Assembly: GCA_023406895.1 (NCBI GenBank)
Contig: JAEXTV010000023.1
Location: 62,001 to 126,000, forward strand
Direction: 5' to 3'
Length of the DNA stretch: 64,000 nucleotides
DNA from: Bacillota bacterium
Lineage (GTDB): Bacteria > Bacillota > Clostridia > Christensenellales > SZUA-584
Each line of letters begins with the position of its first letter. Position 1 is the stretch's first letter. A model generated the notes under the pieces. That model made no database searches, was not told where the DNA came from, and saw only the letters and a list, made by a program, of their open reading frames with translations. A program made the translations under genes and the position numbers. Positions 9,268 through 16,803 of this stretch are shown in pieces.

Positions 9268-9855
9268 GCAAACCTCCCAGATGATGATACTTCATATGTA
9301 TGCGGGTAAAGGCGCTGTCTATGCCCCAATAGAGGCGCTCTATCAGACAGCGATACGTGTTTGCTCCTGCAAAGCGCCCTTCCGGGGCAGACAACGAAAC
9401 TGAGGATTAGTCAACAATCGGCTTATGAAAAGCCGCAGTATATTTATAATATTCAAGCCAGAGTATGCAGCGCCTCTTCATGCCTCCCATTGTGACCACT
9501 GCCTTCAATAACGAACTGTGGGCTGTCACCAATTGAGGTGTGACGGGAATAAGAGTAAATAGCTTAACACTCGTTGCGACAGGCTCTTTAAGAGGGTGAC
9601 AGATTGTCTTTTGCGAGTGTGTTAAAGTCGGCAGCCCTGTTTCGGTGAATAGAGGACTATCACCGACATGCGGTGACCGGGAAGGTGAGTAAGACTACTT
9701 TATTACTGCCGCCTGCAATAGTACACCATTTTTTCTCGATAAAGTGGAATTCAATTTGCAATTTAGCAATTATCGATGCCCGCGATCTTCGTTGTCCTCT
9801 TTTTTGGACAAATCATTTAGTAATATGAACATACATTCTTACACGGAGGTTTGTT
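9268..9855. other. 588-base spacer with hairpins, no gene found
   Basis: No convincing reading frame. Several inverted repeats occur. CGGTGA-ATAG-loop-CTAT-CACCG (9643-9665) has about nine pairs and one bulge. Near 9519-9543 a GTCACC arm faces GGTGTGAC. The density of GGTGA/TCACC words resembles the hairpin repeats at 52160 and 63085. It could hold a structured RNA or degenerate repeats; none of the riboswitch consensus cores I know fits. Confidence 0.35.
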
Positions 9856-10026
9856 ATGTGGGACAGAATCGCGGCATCGGGCCTGCTTATCGTCGGAGCC
9901 ATCATACTGTTTGTTCTCTTCACCGCCGCTCTTTTCATCATGGAGCGCAGAGAGCAGCAAAAGAGCAAACCAAAAACACAACCGCTGCGTGTTGTTCGCA
10001 TGGAGAACACCAAACGGGCTGCTTAA
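9856..10026 (+). CDS. Small single-pass membrane protein, 56 residues
   Basis: A short frame starting MWDRIAASGLLIVG, with GGAGGT 6 bases before the ATG. Residues about 7-28 form one hydrophobic membrane helix. A basic cytoplasmic tail follows (MERREQQKSKPKTQPL). I do not recognise it. The ribosome site, the clean helix and the positive-inside tail argue that it is real. It sits alone between the M14 homologue and the radical SAM gene. Confidence 0.6.
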   Translation: MWDRIAASGLLIVGAIILFVLFTAALFIMERREQQKSKPKTQPLRVVRMENTKRAA

Positions 10027-10155
10027 TCGAAAGCTTTATGCGCTGCCGCGCAGCAATAGCGTAACTTATTAGTAGAAGGACAGCTGATTAAATATGGTTT
10101 GATCAGATAAACCGTCAGCTGAACCGAACAGCGCCATTCGGGCCTGTGGAAACCG

Positions 10156-10185
10156 TTGCCACACCCCGCACAACAGGATTATAAT
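10156..10185 (+). promoter_or_regulatory. Promoter abutting the radical SAM start codon
   Basis: TTGCCA (10156-10161), an 18-base spacer and a perfect TATAAT (10180-10185). The expected start of transcription, near 10192, coincides with the ATG at 10193, so the message would be leaderless or nearly so. Confidence 0.5.
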
Positions 10186-10192
10186 TGGACAT

Positions 10193-11065
10193 ATGGACAG
10201 GGTGATAGAGATTGAGTGCCGCAGTGCGCTCTACCGTCACAACTCAAAATGGCTGCCGTTTAAATACGACATCAACGTATACCGCGGATGCGCACACCGC
10301 TGTATCTATTGCTATGCGCTCTATTCGCACGACTATATCAATGGCGGAGATTTCTTCGGCGACGTCTATGCCAAGCGCAACATCGCCGATATGCTGCGGC
10401 GCGAGCTGCCGCGCTTTTCGCGCGAACCTGTGAACCTCGGCGGGATTACAGACAGCTATCAGCCTGCCGAACGCACCTGCAAGCTGATGCCGGAGGTGCT
10501 CTCACTGCTGGCGCAGTATTCGGTGCCCATTGTGCTGTGCACCAAATCCGCGCTTGTGCTGCGTGACCTCGAGCTGATCAGCCGCGTGAATGCCGCTTCG
10601 GGCGCGGCGCTTGCGCTCACGGTCACCACGCTCAATAAGCCCGTTGCGGATATCATCGAACCGGGGTCCTCACGGCCTCATGAACGGATGGCGGCGATTC
10701 CCGAAATTAAAAAAACGGGCGCGACGTGCGGTGTGCACCTCATGCCCATCATTCCATATCTCACAAGCAGCGAAGACAGCCTTGAAGCCGTGTTTGCGCA
10801 GGCCAAGGAGGCGGGCGCGGACTATGTGCTGGCGGGCGCGCTGAATCTCAAAAGCGCCACGAAGAGGCAGTTCTTCGAAAGCGTCAGGAAAGGCTTCCCT
10901 TCCGATTACGTCAATCTAATGGCACTTTACAGCAACAGGGCCGCTTACAGCGACTATAAGGAAAAGCTCGGTGTAACCCTGTCTAAACTTCGCAAAAAAT
11001 ACGATATGCCAAGCTATGCGATGCCCAGAATGAAAGAGAAACCGACGCAGCTTACATTTTTCTAA
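10193..11065 (+). CDS. Radical SAM protein of the SplB-like family
   Basis: 290 residues. The radical SAM cluster motif CxxxCxxC appears as CAHRCIYC near residues 35-42, with the aromatic residue (Y) before the last Cys. The layout (VYRGCAHRC, then GGITDSYQPAERTCKLMPEVL, VLCTKSALVLRDLELI and IEPGSSRPHERMAAI) is that of the SplB-related radical SAM group (COG1533) often labelled DNA repair photolyase. True spore photoproduct lyase needs a further conserved Cys for hydrogen transfer, and I cannot confirm one here. The host does sporulate (spoIIID at 59482), but the exact substrate is unknown. There is no good ribosome site, only a TATAAT just upstream. Single gene. Confidence 0.85.
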   Translation: MDRVIEIECRSALYRHNSKWLPFKYDINVYRGCAHRCIYCYALYSHDYINGGDFFGDVYAKRNIADMLRRELPRFSREPVNLGGITDSYQPAERTCKLMPEVLSLLAQYSVPIVLCTKSALVLRDLELISRVNAASGAALALTVTTLNKPVADIIEPGSSRPHERMAAIPEIKKTGATCGVHLMPIIPYLTSSEDSLEAVFAQAKEAGADYVLAGALNLKSATKRQFFESVRKGFPSDYVNLMALYSNRAAYSDYKEKLGVTLSKLRKKYDMPSYAMPRMKEKPTQLTFF

Positions 11066-11230
11066 TCACACAATGGCAATTGGAGAAACCCACTTGGGTC
11101 ATCCATCCTCTGCGAGTCGTTTCACAAAGATCGTTCAAGAGACCAGGCCCATTCCGTCGATCAGGACATGACAGGATAAGCGATTGTATACGACAATTCC
11201 ATTCATGGGAGTCTTTCTTATATCAGCGCA

Positions 11231-11593
11231 TTAAAGCTGACCCTTTACGCGCGATGTGGCCACGATATCCACGCCCAGCCCCAATATATCTTTGATCAGT
11301 ACATCGCCGATCTCGATGGGCGCAGTGGCCTCAGCCGCGTTGACCGCTTTCATGCAGTCCAGCAGCCTGTCCTTGGGCAATGTGTCCTTCGATTTCACGC
11401 TCACAAGCCCTCCCCCCCTCACGCGCATAGTGGTGGTCAGTGTCCGGCGCGGGTCGGTCAGCTCCGCCAAGGCGTAGCGTTCGCCGCGTTTGCACCAGTT
11501 CCCCGTTATGCCGGTCACGCTGCCGCCGTCCATCTGAGCTGTGATTCTGCAGCCCTGAGGGCACACAATGCAGGTCAGTTCCTTTGTCTCCAT
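11231..11593 (-). CDS. DUF1667 protein of the glycerol-3-phosphate dehydrogenase operon
   Basis: 120 residues with an N-terminal cysteine motif CIVCPQGC (C-x2-C-x3-C) and a further Cys in NWCKRGERYA. Four cysteines suggest an iron-sulfur or zinc site. This is the DUF1667 family, usually found next to GlpA-like and FAD/NAD oxidoreductase genes, as here. It probably acts as a small redox subunit of that complex, in place of GlpC. It is the last gene of the three-gene operon. Its ATG lies one base after the stop codon of the gene before, and the GAGGAAAAG site is inside that gene. Confidence 0.85.
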   Translation of the reverse strand: METKELTCIVCPQGCRITAQMDGGSVTGITGNWCKRGERYALAELTDPRRTLTTTMRVRGGGLVSVKSKDTLPKDRLLDCMKAVNAAEATAPIEIGDVLIKDILGLGVDIVATSRVKGQL

Positions 11594-11594
11594 A

Positions 11595-12830
11595 TCACTT
11601 TTCCTCCACGCTGACCGTCACATTGCCGGTAATGTCGTCATCCTTGATGCACAGGCTCTCCATCTCGCCGGGTGCGCAGACCGTCCTGTCCTTTCGGGCA
11701 ATCACCCGGCCGTCGCACCGCGCCACCGTTGCGCAGCTTTTAGTCACACCCGACACGCGGAAAAACAGCGTTTTATCTTCGCCGTCCTTGCGCAGCTTTT
11801 GCGGCACCACATACCGCACACCGCTGCCTGCCGCTGTTTCGGCGTACAAAACCGGTTCGTCCGGCGTTTTGAGATATGCCGCCGCCGCTGCGCCCGCTCG
11901 CTGCGCCTCCTCGGTCACAAAATCCACAAGGTCGTGCACCTGCACCGCATTGCCGCATGCAAATACGCCTTTCACCGAGGTCTGCATATGGCTGTCCACC
12001 ACGGGGCCGCCCGTCACAGCATCCATCGTCACGTTCATGCCGCGCGACAACTCGTTTTCGGGGATCAGGCCGACCGACAGCAGCAGCGTATCGCAGGGCA
12101 CATATTCCTCTGTATCCTTCACGGGCACGCCCTTTTGATCCACTGCCGCGACGGTGACGCCTTCCACGCGCCGCTTGCCGTGAATGGCCGTGACCGTATG
12201 CGAAAGCTTCAAGGGAATGCCGTAATCATCGAGGCACTGAACGATGTTGCGTTTGAGCCCACCCGAATAGGGCATGAGCTCGAGCACCATCTTCACATGC
12301 GCGCCCTCCAGCGTCATGCGGCGCGCCATGATGAGCCCGATGTCGCCCGACCCCAATATCACAACCTCTTTCCCCGGCATGTATCCTTCCATATTGACAA
12401 ACCGCTGCGCCGTCCCCGCCGTGAGCACACCGGCCGGGCGGTCTCCCGCCAGCATCAGTGCGCCGGCACTGCGTTCCCTGCACCCCATGGCCAGCACCAC
12501 CGCGCCGGCCTCAATTGTGCAAAGGCCTGTGTGCCGCCCCACCACCGTGAGCACGCGCGACGGCGATATATTCAGAACCATCGTCTGCGTGAGGCAGGTG
12601 ATTTTGAGTGCCTGAGCTTTGTCCGCGAACCGCGCGGCGTATTCGGGGCCTGTCAGTTCCTCGCCGAACACGTGCAGCCCGAAGCCGTTATGGATGCACT
12701 GGTTCAGTATGCCCCCTAAATGCGCCTCGCGCTCGATAATCACCACATGCGCGGCACCGTTTTCCTTCGCCGCAATGGCGGCGGCCAACCCCGCCGGGCC
12801 CGCGCCGACCACTGCCACATCCGCCTTCAT
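11595..12830 (-). CDS. FAD/NAD(P)-dependent oxidoreductase, GlpA-associated
   Basis: 411 residues of the pyridine nucleotide-disulphide oxidoreductase type. It has an N-terminal FAD fold (VAVVGAGPAGLAAAIAAKE) and a second dinucleotide fold for NAD(P) (VVILGSGDIGLIMARRM, about residues 160-175). The C-terminal FAD contact is GVFACGNAVQVHDLVDFVT. Such proteins stand beside GlpA-like dehydrogenases and DUF1667 in Clostridia. There they probably pass electrons from glycerol-3-phosphate or another hydroxy acid to NAD or an iron-sulfur acceptor. The start MKADVAVVGAG at 12830 has AAGGAGG upstream and overlaps the previous stop codon (ATGA), showing translational coupling. Confidence 0.88.
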   Translation of the reverse strand: MKADVAVVGAGPAGLAAAIAAKENGAAHVVIIEREAHLGGILNQCIHNGFGLHVFGEELTGPEYAARFADKAQALKITCLTQTMVLNISPSRVLTVVGRHTGLCTIEAGAVVLAMGCRERSAGALMLAGDRPAGVLTAGTAQRFVNMEGYMPGKEVVILGSGDIGLIMARRMTLEGAHVKMVLELMPYSGGLKRNIVQCLDDYGIPLKLSHTVTAIHGKRRVEGVTVAAVDQKGVPVKDTEEYVPCDTLLLSVGLIPENELSRGMNVTMDAVTGGPVVDSHMQTSVKGVFACGNAVQVHDLVDFVTEEAQRAGAAAAAYLKTPDEPVLYAETAAGSGVRYVVPQKLRKDGEDKTLFFRVSGVTKSCATVARCDGRVIARKDRTVCAPGEMESLCIKDDDITGNVTVSVEEK

Positions 12831-14266
12831 TGCGCCGCCTCCTTCGTTCTGCCCGCGAGTATCCACGAGCCTTCCCCGCTCTTCGTGATATCCTTCACAT
12901 CCTGCGCAAGCTCGCGCGCGAGAATATCCATCACGTGCGGCATGCAAAAACCGCCGTGGCAGCGCCCGAACCCCGCCGCAGTCCGCAGCTTCACGCCGTC
13001 CACCGTCCGCGCGCCGCAGGGCCGGTGAATGCTCTGCACAATTTCGGCCTCGGTCACCTGTTCGCACCGGCAAACCACATTCGCGTAACGTTCGTCCTGC
13101 GCAATGAGCTCGCGCTGCCGCTCGGGCGTCGCGTGCGCGAAAACCTCAATCGGCTTGCGCATGCGCGTCGCATCTTTATTCTTTGTGTTGTCGAGCCCCA
13201 GGTCAACCAGCAGCTGCATCACATATTCCGCAATCGCGGGCGACGCGGTGAGCCCGGGCGATTCGATGCCCGCCACGTTGATAAAACCCGGCACGGCTTG
13301 TGATTCCCCGATGATAAAATCGTGTCTGTCAGACGCGGCGCGCAGCCCCGCAAACACGGTGATCGCGCTGCGTCTGTCGATACCCGGCGCATAACGGCGC
13401 ACGCCATTCAGCACGGATTCGAGCCCGTCGCGCGTCGTCGCCGTATTCTCCTTATCGGTAAACTCCGCTGTCGGCCCCGCAATCATATTGCCATGGGCGG
13501 TCGGCGAAAAAAGTACACCCTTCCCCTTATCGGACGGCGCGCCGAATACCACGCTGCGCGTGCGCACGGAAAAGCTCTTGTCAAAAAGCACATATTCGCC
13601 GCGCCGCGCAGAGATGGAAAATGCCTCGCCGCCCGCCATGCGTGATACCTCATCGGCATAAACGCCCGCCGCGTTCACCACGAACCGCGTCTGCACCTTG
13701 CGCCCGCCCGCCTCAATCGTGAACACACCGCCGCTTTTGCTGATTGCTGTGACGCGGCTGTCAAAAAACACATCCGCGCCGTTCGCCGACGCGTTTTCCA
13801 GTGCGGCCAGTGCGAGCTCAAACGGGCTCACAATGCCTCCCGTAGGGGCCCACAGCGCGCAGCGAATCTCTTTGCTTAAAAACGGCTCTCTCCTGCGCAC
13901 CTCGGCACCCGAAATCTTCTCCGCGGGCACGCCGTTTTCGGCTCCCCTTTTGAGCAGCTCATCAACGCTTTTTTCCTCTTCATCGTCAAACGCCACCACG
14001 AGTGTACCGCAGTTCTCATACGGCACGCCAAGCTCCTTTACCGCCGCTGCCATCATGGCGTTGCCGCGCACATTAAACCTTGCTTTCATGCTGCCGGGCA
14101 GCGCGTCGTAGCCCGCGTGCACAATGCCGCTGTTGGCGCGCGTTGCGCCCGCCGCCGCGTCGCTCGCTGCTTCAATTACACAAACGCGCCCGCTGAGCTG
14201 AGAGAGCTCGCGCGCGATCATCGCGCCTGATATGCCCGCCCCGATTACCGCCACATCATAAATCAT
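12827..14266 (-). CDS. glpA: Glycerol-3-phosphate dehydrogenase-like FAD oxidoreductase with BFD-type Fe-S domain
   Basis: 479 residues. The N-terminal DAO/GlpA-type FAD domain begins MIYDVAVIGAGISGAMIAREL; RANSGIVHAGYDA and GIESPGLTASPAIAEYV are typical of GlpA and L-2-hydroxyglutarate oxidase relatives. The C-terminal BFD-like [2Fe-2S] domain has CRC (VCRCE) and a second pair in GFGRCHGGFC. It probably oxidises glycerol-3-phosphate to dihydroxyacetone phosphate, although L-2-hydroxyglutarate is also possible. I start at 14266 by similarity and the AAGGGTG site. An upstream in-frame ATG at 14341 lies in a leader that also forms a terminator. It is the first gene of the operon. No glpK or glpF is nearby. 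Confidence 0.85.
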   Translation of the reverse strand: MIYDVAVIGAGISGAMIARELSQLSGRVCVIEAASDAAAGATRANSGIVHAGYDALPGSMKARFNVRGNAMMAAAVKELGVPYENCGTLVVAFDDEEEKSVDELLKRGAENGVPAEKISGAEVRRREPFLSKEIRCALWAPTGGIVSPFELALAALENASANGADVFFDSRVTAISKSGGVFTIEAGGRKVQTRFVVNAAGVYADEVSRMAGGEAFSISARRGEYVLFDKSFSVRTRSVVFGAPSDKGKGVLFSPTAHGNMIAGPTAEFTDKENTATTRDGLESVLNGVRRYAPGIDRRSAITVFAGLRAASDRHDFIIGESQAVPGFINVAGIESPGLTASPAIAEYVMQLLVDLGLDNTKNKDATRMRKPIEVFAHATPERQRELIAQDERYANVVCRCEQVTEAEIVQSIHRPCGARTVDGVKLRTAAGFGRCHGGFCMPHVMDILARELAQDVKDITKSGEGSWILAGRTKEAAQ

Positions 14267-14300
14267 TGCCGTTACACCCTTTCGCAAGTTTAAAACCAAA

Positions 14301-14335
14301 ATAAAAAGCCGCACCAAAGCAAATCTGGTACGGCT
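14301..14335 (-). terminator. Leader terminator (attenuator) before the glpA-like operon
   Basis: On the minus strand AGCCGTACCA pairs with TGGTGCGGCT (10 pairs, one G-T) and is followed by TTTTTATTTT. It lies between the promoter at 14363-14391 and the start codon at 14266, so it would stop transcription before the operon unless opened. B. subtilis glpD is controlled in just this way by the antiterminator GlpP; a similar control is inferred here. Confidence 0.6.
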
Positions 14336-14362
14336 CATTTCTCCTGCCTGTTCAGTGGTTTT

Positions 14363-14391
14363 ATCATAGCATATTTCGCCCGGCTTTGCAA
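14363..14391 (-). promoter_or_regulatory. Promoter of the glpA-like operon
   Basis: On the minus strand TTGCAA (14391-14386), a 17-base spacer and TATGAT (14368-14363). Transcription would start near 14356, giving a leader of about 90 bases that carries the terminator hairpin. Confidence 0.55.
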
Positions 14392-14588
14392 TGACGGCGA
14401 CGCGCTTTTTCATTTCCGAGTGTAGTCATTGCTCATCACCCATTATACAGTCATTCCCTTGAGCTTTTGAGCGGGAAAGAGCGGGTTCTGGACTGCAATT
14501 ACGCGCAGAGATAGCGGCGCTGTTCTGAGAGTTTCCCATATCTTTTCCTCGTCTACTCTGTGCCGTTGCGGGCGAAAACGCTACAGAC

Positions 14589-14627
14589 GACAAACGCCCC
14601 GCCAAACCCGTCGGCGAGACGTTTGTC
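14589..14627. repeat. Interrupted hairpin GACAAACG...CGTTTGTC
   Basis: GACAAACG (14589-14596) and CGTTTGTC (14620-14627) are perfect inverted arms, with an inner CGCC/GGCG pair. No T run follows on either strand. It lies behind the unknown gene at 14656 and may help end its transcript. The rest of 14392-14655 shows nothing else. Confidence 0.4.
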
Positions 14628-14655
14628 TGTCGGATCTCACATAAGAAGTCTCTGT

Positions 14656-15555
14656 CTAAAACGTTATTGCTAATTGATCCAATGCACCGAACAGCTCTCT
14701 GATTTGCAGGCTGTCATCCGTGCAGAGGAATGAAAACACCTCACCTCTTATTGAGATGTTCATGGACTCATTTCTGCTGCCTTGCGACTCTTTTGTTCTT
14801 CTGACTTTTTCAATGGACGCGAACGGCAGAAACAGCGTGGAGTGGGTCAGGTCGCCTTGTTTTCTGCTTCTTGCGCGCTTATCCCTTTGAAGCACAATCA
14901 ACTCCGAATCGTTGGTTAAAAAAGCTATGCTCGTGATCAGCTTTTTCATTTTCATCAGCGCTTTGATTCTCTCTCGCAAATCTTCATAATTTGGCACAAA
15001 TTTCGCGGGCGGCTGATAAGCCACGAGCCGTATTTTGTTGTCCAGCGCTTTGTATTGATCGATGATGGCCGAGTAAAGATGCTCAACCGTATTAAGATCA
15101 TGGCTGATCGTCTCAAGATTCAGTATCTTTTCTGTGGTTCTGTACTTGCCTCTGATGATATTGATGAGCCTCATGATGATCGGTTCCGAAACCGAGTTAT
15201 ATTCGATCGTTACGGTCTCATCATCCAGATACAGCAGCGCCTGCCCTTTGAGCATCGAAATGGTGTTTTTTATCGCCATCACGCTCTCATACGGCACGCG
15301 CTTTTCTTCCACATTATCATCAATGCGCTTTAAGATATAAAGATATGACGCGAACGCGCCGATCACGTAATCATACAGATTCATCTCGGGCGTCGCGTCC
15401 GCTCTGTCGATCTTCCTCGGTATCTTGATCAGCATAAGCGGTGTTTCTTGTTCCCTGTAATAGTTCACAAACAGCGGCGGTATGGTGTATTCATCGTTAA
15501 TCTCAAAAATCCATGGCCCGAAAGCATCGTATTCCTTCGTGCTTTTTGCGATCAT
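14656..15555 (-). CDS. Unknown cytoplasmic protein, 299 residues
   Basis: I do not recognise the family. The protein has no signal peptide or membrane segment. Residues 1-60 are beta-rich with hydrophobic and aromatic clusters (PPLFVNYYREQETPLMLIKI). Residues about 70-220 look helical and charged (KALMKMKKLITSIAFL). The C-terminal part (about 215-299) alternates strands, with EVFSFLCTDDSLQIRELFGAL ending in a helix. That is the outline of a PH-like or GRAM-like domain, but this is inference. The ATG has a GGGGG stretch 8 bases upstream as ribosome site. It stands alone, with empty spacers on both sides. Confidence 0.75.
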   Translation of the reverse strand: MIAKSTKEYDAFGPWIFEINDEYTIPPLFVNYYREQETPLMLIKIPRKIDRADATPEMNLYDYVIGAFASYLYILKRIDDNVEEKRVPYESVMAIKNTISMLKGQALLYLDDETVTIEYNSVSEPIIMRLINIIRGKYRTTEKILNLETISHDLNTVEHLYSAIIDQYKALDNKIRLVAYQPPAKFVPNYEDLRERIKALMKMKKLITSIAFLTNDSELIVLQRDKRARSRKQGDLTHSTLFLPFASIEKVRRTKESQGSRNESMNISIRGEVFSFLCTDDSLQIRELFGALDQLAITF

Positions 15556-16010
15556 CTCAAGATACCCCCTTATTGTGTTAATATAATCATATAAAGGGAG
15601 TTAAATGGTGTCAATCGCACTATTTTATGCTTATTGCTTGGCGCGGTTATCAAAATTTTCCGAAGAACCTGTGCGCCTATCACTTTTTTATCATCTTGAA
15701 TCTGTCTGTCATAAAAAAAGCCAGCAAAAACAGGAAAGCCGCAAGATTTTGGGCTTCTAAATATAGATTTCAATGCATAGTGAGGTGCAAAGTGATATAC
15801 GCATACTGTCAACGTTATATGATCCGTGATGAGTATCTCTGATCGCGGTCCCTCCACCGCGGCGAAGTCACCAAAAGATGAACGGAGAAGAAAAATCGGC
15901 TCAAAGCCGCTCGCTTGCCAGCCCATTTGTCACGCCATCCCTAGGGCAGTCCTCTGAGGGATAGGTGATTAGCTATATTAAAGACCGAAATCGAGAGGGC
16001 TTTACTTCGG
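15556..16010. other. 455-base spacer, possibly degenerate repeat
   Basis: No gene supported. The part at about 15845-15965 has GC-rich words (CCACCGCGGCG, GCCCATTTGTCACGCC, GGGCAGTCCTCTGAGGG) unlike the AT-rich rest. It may be a remnant of a dispersed intergenic repeat. A 118-residue minus frame crosses it but lacks a ribosome site and looks spurious. Confidence 0.25.
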
Positions 16011-16508
16011 CTATAACAGGCTCTTTTCATACAGATAAAACAGCCCTTTTCTGTAATGGACCTCTCCTGCCCTGCGGTATCCGAGGCTTTCATAAAGCCT
16101 CAGCGCATACGGGTTTTGAGAAAAGGCATCGAGCCGCACCGACTGAAAGCCGCGTTCCTTGAGAGCAGCCTCCGCGAGCAATATCGCCTGCCTGCCAAAG
16201 CCTTTTTGCTGACAAACGGGATCGATACACAGCCGGTGCACCGCCGCCGGCTCCTCGAAAAACCAGTCTCCTTGTGCGTATTCCTCATCCAGTCGATTAT
16301 TGAGGACAACCACACCGACAATAAGTTCATCGTTGCATATAAGATACATCTCTTTATTGTCGATATCCCCTCGAAGGTCCGCCTTTGACGGATAAATATC
16401 ATCCCACTGGAAAATACCCTTTGCATCCATGTCGATAATGGCACGCCGGAATATTGCCGCAACGGTTTCAATATCGCCGGGCTGCGCGGTTTTCAGCGCC
16501 AGCATCAT
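16011..16508 (-). CDS. GNAT-family N-acetyltransferase
   Basis: 165 residues with the GNAT fold. The acetyl-CoA loop is VHRLCIDPVCQQKGFGRQAI (Q-x-x-G-x-G type), and the C-terminal motif B region is NPYALRLYESLGYRRAGEV. The substrate is not known. The start codon overlaps the end of yhbY (ATGATG), so the gene is translationally coupled as the last member of the nth-obg-yhbY operon. Acetyltransferases of this kind often modify small amines or protein N-termini; nothing in the sequence decides between these. Confidence 0.85.
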   Translation of the reverse strand: MMLALKTAQPGDIETVAAIFRRAIIDMDAKGIFQWDDIYPSKADLRGDIDNKEMYLICNDELIVGVVVLNNRLDEEYAQGDWFFEEPAAVHRLCIDPVCQQKGFGRQAILLAEAALKERGFQSVRLDAFSQNPYALRLYESLGYRRAGEVHYRKGLFYLYEKSLL

Positions 16509-16792
16509 ATCTTTATCGTCGGGTCTTTGGGGCGCGGGCGGTACAGCACGAACTTGCGTCCGGATGACGACACCGCTTCCGCGCCTGTGGCTTTGGCGAT
16601 CTCGGCGGCCATTTCGGCCGCGGTCACCGGCGCGTTTTGCTGCACGGTGCCTTTAATCAGTTCCCGGGCGGTCAGTGCGTCGTCCACCTGCGTGATCACG
16701 TTTTCTGTGAGGCCGGATTTCCCGACATAGATGATCGGTTCAATATTATTCGCCATTGCGCGAAGCGAGGCTCTTTGTTTGCTGGTCAGCAT
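16505..16792 (-). CDS. yhbY: YhbY-type CRM-domain RNA-binding protein
   Basis: 95 residues forming a single CRS1-YhbY (CRM) domain, which binds pre-ribosomal RNA during 50S assembly. It starts MLTSKQRASLRAMANNIEPI, has the conserved GKSGLTENVITQVDDAL, and the end SSGRKFVLYRP is the usual GR-x-x-VLY-R motif. It follows obg by 11 bases. The pairing of Obg, also a 50S assembly factor, with YhbY is common in Firmicutes and supports a shared role in large-subunit maturation. Confidence 0.93.
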   Translation of the reverse strand: MLTSKQRASLRAMANNIEPIIYVGKSGLTENVITQVDDALTARELIKGTVQQNAPVTAAEMAAEIAKATGAEAVSSSGRKFVLYRPRPKDPTIKI

Positions 16793-16803
16793 ATTTAATT
16801 CTC

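Noticed and set aside
9480..9720. Possible cobalamin riboswitch, prompted by GGGAAGGTGAGTAAGAC
   Set aside because: The conserved core elements of that class at the 5' side and the closing AGTCAGGAGACCTGCC-type part are missing.
12827..14413. Longer GlpA-like start at 14413 or 14341
   Set aside because: The extra residues are not part of the FAD fold, and 14413 lies upstream of the predicted promoter.
15570..15926. 118-residue minus-strand frame in the spacer before the GNAT gene
   Set aside because: Low-complexity translation of a GC-rich repeat-like stretch, no ribosome site, and no recognisable domain.
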